From: Manganitrophus sp963718695
GTDB lineage: Bacteria > Nitrospirota > Nitrospiria > SBBL01 > Manganitrophaceae
Direction: 5' to 3'
Assembly: GCA_963718695.1 (NCBI GenBank)
Contig: OY970371.1
Location: 1,488,001-1,552,000 of the forward strand
DNA: 64,000 nt
Position 1 is the first letter of the stretch, and each line of letters starts with the position of its first letter. Under the pieces are notes generated by a model that was not told the origin of the DNA, did no database searches, and saw only the letters and a list, made by a program, of their open reading frames with translations. This document shows positions 45,750 to 52,879 of this stretch, one piece after another. Made by a program: the position numbers and the translations under genes.

Positions 45750-46775
45750 ATGCTTCAACTCAAAAACACCACGCCATTTCAAGCCGGGATGGCGCTCTTT
45801 CCAAATGAACAGGGAATCGACACCCTCTACATCACACTGAAGGCGACCTTTGAAATCGGGAAGGGGCTGGCCGTTGCGGCCGAGCAGCGGCCGGTGGCGC
45901 TGGCCGATGAATATTGGGGAGAGCCCGGCGTATCGAGCCTAAAATACGCTTCGGAAGCGCACCTGGCCAAACCTGCCACCGATGTCATCTTGGTCGGGGA
46001 GGCCTGCGCCCCCGACCAACGCCCTATCTCGAAAATCGATGTGACGGTCGCCGTGGCCGATCGGAGGAAGACGGTCCGCGTTTTCGGGGACCGGATCTGG
46101 GAGGGGGGTCTGGTGGGCCTTCGAATGACGTTGCCGACGCCGTTCGAGCGGGTGCCGCTGATCTATGAGCGGGCCTTCGGCGGAGTCCACGAACGGGAGG
46201 AGGGAGCACTCTTCGAGCCGCGCAACCCGATCGGCTGCGGGTTCGTCGGGAAAAAAAGGAAAAAAGAGATCGAGGGAATGAAGATCCCGAATCTAGAGGA
46301 CCCGGCCGATCTGATCGGGAAACCGGGCGATCAACCGCCGCCCGCCGGCTTTGGTTCGATCTCCCCCGCCTGGGAGCCGCGGAAGTCTTTTGTAGGGACC
46401 TATGATGAAGCCTGGCAGAAGAAACGCGCCCCTTTTCTTCCGAATGATTTCAATCCGCGCTTCTTCAACATGGCCCATCCCGACCTGGTTTGCAAAGGTT
46501 ACCTGAAGGGAGGGGAGCCGGTCGAGGTGGTCAACGCTTCGCCGAACGGTCCTCTCAGATGGAAGCTGCCGACCTGTCGGGTTGAGGCTTCCGTGCAGGT
46601 GATGGGGAAGCTGGAAAAGCCGCCGCTTTATCTGGAGACGGTTTTAATCGAGCCGAGCGCATCGGCCCTCTGCATGACCTGGCGCGCCGCGCTGGTCTGC
46701 GGGAAGAAGGCGATGAAGGTCGAGCAGGTGGAGCTGGTCCTTCAGAGTCTGGATGTAAAAGGAAAGGCCGCCTAA
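45750..46775 (+). CDS. DUF2169 effector adaptor protein
   Basis: A 341-residue DUF2169 protein. 'LKNTTPFQAGMALFPNEQGIDTLYITLKATFEI', 'DVILVGEACAP', 'RVFGDRIWE' and 'PFERVPLIYERAFGG' are family features. DUF2169 proteins are known adaptors that load effectors with PAAR or DUF4150 tips onto VgrG. Here it precedes the DUF4150 gene and a putative effector, supporting that role. The ribosome site is weak. Confidence 0.85.
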   Translation: MLQLKNTTPFQAGMALFPNEQGIDTLYITLKATFEIGKGLAVAAEQRPVALADEYWGEPGVSSLKYASEAHLAKPATDVILVGEACAPDQRPISKIDVTVAVADRRKTVRVFGDRIWEGGLVGLRMTLPTPFERVPLIYERAFGGVHEREEGALFEPRNPIGCGFVGKKRKKEIEGMKIPNLEDPADLIGKPGDQPPPAGFGSISPAWEPRKSFVGTYDEAWQKKRAPFLPNDFNPRFFNMAHPDLVCKGYLKGGEPVEVVNASPNGPLRWKLPTCRVEASVQVMGKLEKPPLYLETVLIEPSASALCMTWRAALVCGKKAMKVEQVELVLQSLDVKGKAA

Positions 46776-46793
46776 AATCAAAGGAGGTTCATC

Positions 46794-47174
46794 ATGCCCG
46801 GCACCGTTTTCGCCAATAACCGCGGGGTCGCTCACAAAGGAAGCGGGGGAATGAGCACCGTTTTCCCCGATGTTTGCAAGACCCCTTCTCCCGCCGGTCC
46901 GATCCCGATTCCCTATCCGAATATCGGGATGGCTTCGAACACCAGCGGCGGTCCCTCGAAGGTCAAAACCGACGGACAGATGCCGATGGTCAAGGGATCG
47001 AAATATTCGATGACCAGCGGGGACGAAGCCGGATCGGCGGGCGGGGTGATGAGCAGCTCGATCAAGGGAGAAGCGGAGTTCATGATGTATTCTTTCGACG
47101 TGAAGTTCGAGGGGAAAAACGCCTGCCGGATGGGAGATCCGTTGTTCCATAACAAGAAAAACATCATGGGATAG
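46794..47174 (+). CDS. DUF4150 PAAR-like spike tip protein
   Basis: A 126-residue DUF4150 protein. 'MSTVFPDVCKTPSPAGPIPIPYPNIGMASNT', 'VKTDGQMPMVKGSKYSMTSGDEAGSAGGVMSSSIKGEAEF' and 'MGDPLFHN' are the signatures of this PAAR-like tip that caps VgrG. It has no fused toxin domain, so the effector must be carried in trans. AAAGGAGG precedes ATG 46794. Its stop abuts the next start. Confidence 0.88.
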   Translation: MPGTVFANNRGVAHKGSGGMSTVFPDVCKTPSPAGPIPIPYPNIGMASNTSGGPSKVKTDGQMPMVKGSKYSMTSGDEAGSAGGVMSSSIKGEAEFMMYSFDVKFEGKNACRMGDPLFHNKKNIMG

Positions 47175-48257
47175 ATGAACAATCGGGTGAAGCCACACGT
47201 CTCAATTGTCGGGATCGGAACCGTCACGTCGGTGGGGCTGAGCGCCGTGCAGACGGCGGCGTCGGTGCGCGCCGGTGTCAGCCGCCTCTCCGAGACCGGG
47301 TGGGCGGGAAAAGACGGCAATCCTTATCGGGGCGGCTTCCTGAAAGAGGAGCGGTTGCCCGGCTTGCATCGGAAGATCGTCGATATCACCGCCGACTCGG
47401 TCCCCGCGCGGCTGCTTCAACTCGCCGGTCCGGCGCTCAAAGAGGCGGCGGAGACCCTTCCGTCGCGGGGTGAATCGGTCGGGCTGATCATCGGATTGCG
47501 GAGCCTGGAGCCGCTTCAAGGGTTGGCGCCCGAACGCTTCCTTGAAAGCCTGATGCGGCAGTCTCAGGTGCGCTTCGATCCGCGCGCAAGCACGATCGTC
47601 GTCGGTGGCCGGGCGGCGGGGCTTCTGGCCATTCAGGAAGCGGCGCGCCGCATCGCCGGTGGGTTCGACCGTCCGCTGATCGCCGGGGGGATCGACAGCT
47701 ACTACGAGTTCCCAAGGCTGGTCGATCTCGATTTTGACGGCCGGATTCTCAACGAGGCCAATCTGGATGGTTTCATCCCCGGAGAAGGGGCCGGCTTCGT
47801 CGCGCTGGCGCCCGCCTCACGGCGATCGGAGGCTCGCCCGCTGGGACGGATCCTTGCCGCCGCGAAAGGTTTTGAGCCGGGCCATCTCTACTCCGAGGCG
47901 CCGATGCGGGCCGAGGGAATGACGCAAACCTTGGCCGATCTGTTCGAGCAGGTCTCCCCCGAGTGGCTCCCCTGTCATACCGCGTATGTGAATTTGACCG
48001 GCGAGCAGGTCGGCGCCAAGGAGTGGTCGATCGCGTGGATGCGGAACCGGCCGTTTCTGAGCGAGGGGCTGAACGTCCTCCATCCCGCCGAGGCGTTCGG
48101 AGAGGCGGGCGCGGCGATGGGGCCGATTATGGTCGCGCTGGGGTTAAGAGGGTGGATGCGGGCGTATCATGCGGGGCCGCTGCTCGTCGCCTGCTCGGCC
48201 GACCAAGGCGAATGCGCCGCCGTCTACTTGGCGCCGGATCAGAAAGGGAGGGTTTAG
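47175..48257 (+). CDS. degenerate beta-ketoacyl synthase-like protein of T6SS locus
   Basis: A 360-residue thiolase-fold protein. 'VSIVGIGTVTSVGLSAVQTAASVRAGVS' and 'NLDGFIPGEGAGFVAL' match ketoacyl synthases. The catalytic Cys position holds Arg146 (VGGRAAG), the first His region reads 'YVNLTGEQ' without His, and the second His (GH-x-x-GAAG) is replaced by Glu310 in 'FGEAGAAMG'. It is therefore probably non-catalytic. Related genes occur next to DUF2169/DUF4150 T6SS modules, where their role is unknown; scaffolding or effector loading is a guess. It starts on the base after the DUF4150 stop. Confidence 0.78.
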   Translation: MNNRVKPHVSIVGIGTVTSVGLSAVQTAASVRAGVSRLSETGWAGKDGNPYRGGFLKEERLPGLHRKIVDITADSVPARLLQLAGPALKEAAETLPSRGESVGLIIGLRSLEPLQGLAPERFLESLMRQSQVRFDPRASTIVVGGRAAGLLAIQEAARRIAGGFDRPLIAGGIDSYYEFPRLVDLDFDGRILNEANLDGFIPGEGAGFVALAPASRRSEARPLGRILAAAKGFEPGHLYSEAPMRAEGMTQTLADLFEQVSPEWLPCHTAYVNLTGEQVGAKEWSIAWMRNRPFLSEGLNVLHPAEAFGEAGAAMGPIMVALGLRGWMRAYHAGPLLVACSADQGECAAVYLAPDQKGRV

Positions 48258-48259
48258 CG

Positions 48260-49618
48260 ATGCCCGAACTCGGTGAAGCGGTTGCGGCCGGCGTCGTCAA
48301 AGATCCCAAGCCAAAATATCTCTTGGCGGCGATCGAGAAAATTACCTTCGAGAGCGGCATCAATATCTTCGATGTCGAGGCCGGCGGCGCGGAAAAAGCA
48401 TTGCCCCCTTCGGGGACGCCGCACTGGGGCGGGGCCAAGGTCTACCCTGCCGTTTACGTCCGCCAAGGAGGTTCGGGCGAGACGAAAGATCTAAAGGTCA
48501 AGGTAAAGTGGAACCAGAAAGACTGCGACGGCGCGGGCAAGCTGAAAGGGACCTCGTCCGACGGGAAAATCGTCATTGAGGGGGACTTCAACGTCGCCGG
48601 CGAAAAGGGGGACGCCGAGGTGGCGTGCAAATTCACCACGAAGCCCGACGTGGTCGCGAACTACGGCAAAGGGGTCGGGATGAAATGGACGGTGGAGGCC
48701 GGCGGTGAAACCGCAACCGCCCCCGGCGGCGGACCGCTCCAGCTGTTCTTCCTCGACGGAAAGCCGCGGCCGGTGGGATGGAGCTACAAGAAGCACTATC
48801 TCAAAGTCATCGACTGGACCACCGCCTGGGCCGCGGGGAAGTCGGGGAGCGCCGCCGTCTTCAACGCGCTGTGGGATAAGTTCTCGGACGGCAGCGGCGC
48901 GCGGGTGCCGCACGTCACCGGCTTTTCCTACTGGAAGACGAATGACCCGGTGCAGGACCTGAAGACCTTGATCACGCCGAAGGGGCCCGTGCTGAAGAAG
49001 GGGTGGAGCTGCCGGGCGATCGCGCACCTCTTCATGGAGTGCATGGCGCTTCACGGCTTGAAGTGCCTGGAGGTCATCCCCGAAACGCCGGACCCGGGGA
49101 CCTACATGTTTCTGGTCCAGAATTGGGAGAAGAAGCCCGCACCGACCCCGAACTGGGAACAATGGCCCGACGTTTATTACGGCGGAAGCTGGGTGCAAAG
49201 CGACAAGCCGCCGCTGAACACCGCTATCTCGACGTCGCTTAAAAAGAAGGTCATCGCATCGGGACCGGTGGCGCCCGGCGGCGATCCGCCGACCGCCTCG
49301 ACGAAGGATCTGATTCAGATCGATTTAAAAAAGAAATCAGGGGTGCCGGCGCAGGGCCAGCCGAAGGCGCCGCTCGGCTTCAGCAATCACTGGATCGTTC
49401 AGGCCGGCGGTTCGCTCTATGATACCTCCTACGGGGCCAAGCATGCCAACGACATCATCAAATATGGGCAGAGCGCGGTGGCCGGCTGGCTTGTCGGGAT
49501 GCTCGATGACGAATACAAAGGGGGGTTTCTCTGGTTAAAGAAAAAGAAGTCGAGAGCATGGCTCTGCCGCGAGCTTTCGCAATATAACCTGGTGAGGAAT
49601 AACGGCAATCAGAACTGA
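48260..49618 (+). CDS. putative T6SS effector with Cys-His-Asp (transglutaminase-like) triad
   Basis: A 452-residue protein. Residues about 20-170 look like beta-sandwich repeats. The C-terminal half has 'GWSCRAIAHLFMECMALHGLKCLEV' (Cys251), 'SNHWIVQAGG' (His377) and 'LYDTSYG' (Asp388), the order and spacing of the transglutaminase/papain-like fold. No signal peptide is present, as expected for a T6SS cargo. It lies behind VgrG, DUF2169 and DUF4150 genes and ahead of a lipoprotein gene, the layout of an effector/immunity pair. The target (peptidoglycan, protein) cannot be inferred. ATG 48260 starts the gene right after the previous stop; an upstream open frame overlaps the KAS-like gene and was rejected. 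Confidence 0.6.
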   Translation: MPELGEAVAAGVVKDPKPKYLLAAIEKITFESGINIFDVEAGGAEKALPPSGTPHWGGAKVYPAVYVRQGGSGETKDLKVKVKWNQKDCDGAGKLKGTSSDGKIVIEGDFNVAGEKGDAEVACKFTTKPDVVANYGKGVGMKWTVEAGGETATAPGGGPLQLFFLDGKPRPVGWSYKKHYLKVIDWTTAWAAGKSGSAAVFNALWDKFSDGSGARVPHVTGFSYWKTNDPVQDLKTLITPKGPVLKKGWSCRAIAHLFMECMALHGLKCLEVIPETPDPGTYMFLVQNWEKKPAPTPNWEQWPDVYYGGSWVQSDKPPLNTAISTSLKKKVIASGPVAPGGDPPTASTKDLIQIDLKKKSGVPAQGQPKAPLGFSNHWIVQAGGSLYDTSYGAKHANDIIKYGQSAVAGWLVGMLDDEYKGGFLWLKKKKSRAWLCRELSQYNLVRNNGNQN

Positions 49619-49640
49619 CCGGATCAGGGAGGCCGCCGCA

Positions 49641-50733
49641 GTGGTGCGAGTCGCAATAGGAGCCTGTGCCCTCCTGCTCCTCCTGATCAATGCGTGCAGT
49701 CGTATCAATACGGGAGTCAATACAATGGCAGTTGCTTCGCTCAGTGAAATCTATACGGCGGTTCGCCTGGTGGGGTTTTGGCAGTTCGCGACAGGGGGGC
49801 AGAATTATCTTGCCGTTCTGGAACAGGATGCGGAGGAGACCCAGAGTACGCTGACGATTTTACGATCGGGCGACGGCCGTTGGGAAACGATGAAGACGAT
49901 CACGAACGAGGATGTCGGCATTCGGGCGATCGATGGGCAGCCGATCGGAGGCGATCTCCTCTTCGGGTTGGAACTGAACGAAGAGGTGTCGTTGCAGTTC
50001 GCGCGGGTGGAACTCTCGGCGCTGCTCGATCCGGCGAATCAAGCCGTGCCGTTCAACCCGAGCGGAGAGATCAGTCCGACCGATGCACAGGCCCAAAAGG
50101 TCCAGTTGCCGGTGACGCTTCAGTGGAATGTGGCGACCCCGCTTCCTCCGCGTCGCTGGCTCTTCAGCCCTCAGTTCGTGCGGGGAGGGGACGCGCCGCA
50201 GCTGATCGCGAATACGGCCGACGGCCAAGCGATGCTGTTCACCCCCACGGCCCAGCCGGACCTTGCGGCGTTTTCAATCCCGAACGCAGCGGAGCCGCAG
50301 GCCGCCATTGTGAACGGTCAGCGGATCGTGGCGTTCAAACGTTATGCGGAACCGTACTACCCCTTCTGGTCGCTGCCGCAGTATTCGGGAGACAAGTTGC
50401 CGAAGGGGGGGGGATCTGATGGTGGCGACCGATCCGGCCTCGCCGCGAAACCTCTCGCGCGAGTTATCGATCGGTCCGATCATCGGATATAAAATGGCAG
50501 CCTCTTCGGATGGGCGGCTTTGGATCTTCGCGTTGAGCGATGCGCCGGTCGGGACCGATGTGATCGCCTTGTCGCAGCGCGGTCCGGAGTGGATTGTTGC
50601 AGGGCGATGGTCGGTTGACGGGGAGGTTCAGCAGCTTTCGGCGGAGTACGCGGCGGAGCGCTGGCACCTCATTTACGGCGTGCCGATCGAAGGGGGGTGG
50701 TCGCTGCGGCATCAGACCTGGCGGGCGGCTTAA
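49641..50733 (+). CDS. lipoprotein, candidate immunity protein, frameshifted
   Basis: Joined frames give about 363 residues. A GTG start at 49641, supported by GGGAGG 8 bases upstream, leads to a signal with a possible lipobox (LLINAC). The mature part is rich in beta strands ('LVGFWQFATGGQNYLAVLEQD', 'ETQSTLTILRSGDGRWETMK'), suggestive of a propeller. The break is a run of nine Gs (50405-50413); eight would keep the frame, which then reads 'DLMVATDPASPRNLSREL'. Its position directly after the putative effector, and its periplasmic destination, make it a candidate immunity protein (inference). Confidence 0.55.
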
Positions 50734-50769
50734 CGTCGGCTCGCTAGAAGGGGTCTCCTGCCGGCAGAG

Positions 50770-51228
50770 TCACTTTTTTCCCGGGGCGAGTTTTCTCTTT
50801 TTCTCCGGCGGAGCTGGAATGAACGCGGCCGGTGAAACCCCGAAGCGCTCCGCGAGTTTGGCGATTTGGCGGACGTTCAGTTCGCGCTTGCCGGAAAGGA
50901 TTTCCGAGACGACCCCTTGGCTTCCGATCTCAGGCAGGTCGGACTGCTTGAGCCGATGCTCCTCCATCAGATTTTTGAGGATTTCCGGCCCGAATGATTC
51001 GGGAAGGGGAAAATGGACCTCTTCATAGGAGTGGATGAACAAGGCCAATGCCTCGGCCATCTCCGCCAGGGGATGATTCTCGTTTTGGCCGATTTCGTCG
51101 ATGATTTCATCGAGGACGGCAACGGCATTTTTGTACTCTTCCTCTGAGTGCAGCACGCCAAGGGGAACCCGTTTCCGAATCCGGCGATATTCGGCGTTTG
51201 CCTTATGGATGTAATTTGAGAAGATCAT
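50770..51228 (-). CDS. HigA-like helix-turn-helix protein, no partner toxin
   Basis: A 152-residue protein with an N-terminal helical region typical of HigA-type antitoxins ('YIHKANAEYRRIRKRVPLGVLHSEEEYKNAVAVLDEIIDEI') and a C-terminal XRE helix-turn-helix ('LMEEHRLKQSDLPEIGSQGVVSEILSGKRELNVRQIAKLAERFGVSPAAF'). The HigB toxin normally lies directly upstream; here that side holds only a promoter-like sequence and the divergent HEAT gene, so it appears to be an orphan. It could repress its own gene or the divergent one. Confidence 0.8.
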   Translation of the reverse strand: MIFSNYIHKANAEYRRIRKRVPLGVLHSEEEYKNAVAVLDEIIDEIGQNENHPLAEMAEALALFIHSYEEVHFPLPESFGPEILKNLMEEHRLKQSDLPEIGSQGVVSEILSGKRELNVRQIAKLAERFGVSPAAFIPAPPEKKRKLAPGKK

Positions 51229-51259
51229 TAAACCCTTTTCCCGTGATGATATGAGGGCT

Positions 51260-51288
51260 ATCTTGTCTCAAATCGAGATAAATGTCAA
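51260..51288 (-). promoter_or_regulatory. candidate promoter of the HigA-like gene
   Basis: On the minus strand TTGACA (51283-51288) and CAAGAT (51260-51265) are separated by 17 bases, 30 bases before the start of the HigA-like gene. The -35 is perfect; the -10 is weak. Confidence 0.45.
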
Positions 51289-51324
51289 AACAGCAGGGGT
51301 TCAAGCCGGTAAGGTGACGATAGG

Positions 51325-52560
51325 ATGATCCTCCTCGACATCCTTGAAGAACACCTTGAAGAAGCCGACTTTCTTTTTCAGCAGCGGACGAATGCGCTGG
51401 CCGATCGAGCCTACGACCTCGACGGCTTCGCCGAGCTCGAAGAGCGGCTGCTGGCGCACCTCGACGGGTTGGTCCTTGGAGGGAAAGAGGCCTGGGCGCT
51501 CCTGGCGCCGAAGCTGGCCGGCGGCGAGGTGGGGGAAGTTTTCGCGGCGGCCTTCGTGGCGCTGGCGTCGGGTGAGCCGGCGCGGATCGAATTGCTTCAG
51601 AAAACATTCGGCGGGGCGGAGGGGCCGGTATTAGACGGAATCCGCCACGCCCTTCGGCATACCCCTTCTCCCGAGATCGAAAAGATCGTTCGGCCTCTGC
51701 TCGACAACGAAAAGGGAGCGGTTCGCGCGGCGGCGATCGATGTGATCAGCTTCCGCAGGATGTCCCTCGAAACCGGTCTTCTTCAAGCTGGATTACGGGA
51801 GAAAGATCCGCTCGTCGCTTCCGCCGCGGCGAATGCGGTCGGGAGGCTTCGAATCGCCGGCCTGAAATATGAGGTGGAGGCGGCGTTGGAGAGCGATGCC
51901 GCTCCGGTGCGTCTCGAAGCAATGCGGACGGGGCTTCTCTTAAAAAGTGAGCGGGCCTTGAGCCGTTGTCGGAAAGCGGTTCAGGAACGGGTTGAAGAGG
52001 GAGGGGAGGCGATCCTCCTTCTGGGTCTCATTGGTCATCCCGAAGATGGACCGCTCCTCCTGAATGCGTTGGGAGAAGCGGCCCTCGCTCGAAATGCGGT
52101 CATGTCGCTCGGTCTTCTCGGCCGCGTTGCGGGGATGGAGGCATTGATTCAGTGCACGGCCGATCCCAAGCTTGCGCGGTCGGCGGGGGAGGCGATTCGA
52201 TCCCTGACCGGCGTCGATCTGGAGAAAGAAAATCTTGTTCTTCCCAAAGCGGAGGCAAAAGCGGAAGAAGAGGACGAACTTGAAGATGATCCTGATGAAG
52301 GGCTTCCGGTTCCCGATCCGGCGAAGGTAGAAACCTGGTGGCGGAAAAACGCCTCCCGGTTCGACAAGAAGGCCCGATACCGGAAAGGCCAGCCTTACAG
52401 TCCGCAGAAATTGATCGAGCTTCTCCACACCGGCACGCTCCCCGAGCGTCATCACGCCGCGCTGGAGTTCGCCTTGATCGATTCGAAGCGTCCCCCTCTG
52501 GAGACGCAGGCCTTTGCGGCCCGCCAACGGAAAGAGATGGCGGATTTGAAATCATCGTAA
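51325..52560 (+). CDS. HEAT-repeat protein of T6SS loci (TIGR02270-like)
   Basis: A 411-residue protein made largely of HEAT-like helical repeats ('GAVRAAAIDVISFRR', 'DPLVASAAANAVGRLRIAGL', 'APVRLEAMRTGLLL', 'RNAVMSLGLLGRVAGMEALI'), followed by an acidic linker ('AKAEEEDELEDDPDEGLP') and a conserved C-terminal segment ('WWRKNASRFDKKARYRKGQPYSPQKLIELLHTGTLPERHHAALEF'). This layout matches the TIGR02270 family, which often sits in DUF2169/DUF4150 T6SS modules; its role is unknown. It could scaffold effector complexes. Confidence 0.75.
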   Translation: MILLDILEEHLEEADFLFQQRTNALADRAYDLDGFAELEERLLAHLDGLVLGGKEAWALLAPKLAGGEVGEVFAAAFVALASGEPARIELLQKTFGGAEGPVLDGIRHALRHTPSPEIEKIVRPLLDNEKGAVRAAAIDVISFRRMSLETGLLQAGLREKDPLVASAAANAVGRLRIAGLKYEVEAALESDAAPVRLEAMRTGLLLKSERALSRCRKAVQERVEEGGEAILLLGLIGHPEDGPLLLNALGEAALARNAVMSLGLLGRVAGMEALIQCTADPKLARSAGEAIRSLTGVDLEKENLVLPKAEAKAEEEDELEDDPDEGLPVPDPAKVETWWRKNASRFDKKARYRKGQPYSPQKLIELLHTGTLPERHHAALEFALIDSKRPPLETQAFAARQRKEMADLKSS

Positions 52561-52606
52561 TACCTGTCTGAACATAAACCAAAACCGATCGAAAAGGAGG
52601 AGCGCG

Positions 52607-52846
52607 ATGTATCTAACACAGGATGCCAGGGTAGGTACCAGAACGTTTCGTTTTTACGCTGTTCAGAACACGCATAATCATACCAAAAGCGTTGAATTTT
52701 CCAAGGCGATTAAAGAGCTGCTCAATGTCAGTTTTCCCGGAGATAAATTCGAGTTGGGACATTTCGCCAAAGAGCAATCGAGCATTCCGAGCGGAGCGGA
52801 TGTCGTGCAGCTCTACTGGCGGAACAACGCCTGGACGAACCGGTAA
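52607..52846 (+). CDS. small unknown protein before the tssB-tssC fusion
   Basis: A 79-residue protein with an excellent ribosome site (AAAAGGAGG, 7 bases before ATG 52607). It has a beta-strand-like start ('TFRFYAVQNTHNHTKSVEF') and no recognisable domain, signal or membrane segment. It lies 33 bases before the fused sheath gene and is probably cotranscribed with it. The pattern 'PSGADVVQLYWRNNAWTN' may be a lectin- or Ig-like strand pair, but I cannot name a family. Confidence 0.55.
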   Translation: MYLTQDARVGTRTFRFYAVQNTHNHTKSVEFSKAIKELLNVSFPGDKFELGHFAKEQSSIPSGADVVQLYWRNNAWTNR

Positions 52847-52879
52847 TCAATTTAAGTCATCATCGATGCGGAGGCTCGG

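Noticed and set aside
47963..48259. Open frame extending the putative effector upstream into the KAS-like gene
   Set aside because: It overlaps a clear gene in another frame and encodes an Arg/Gly-rich sequence without domain features; ATG 48260 follows the previous stop directly.
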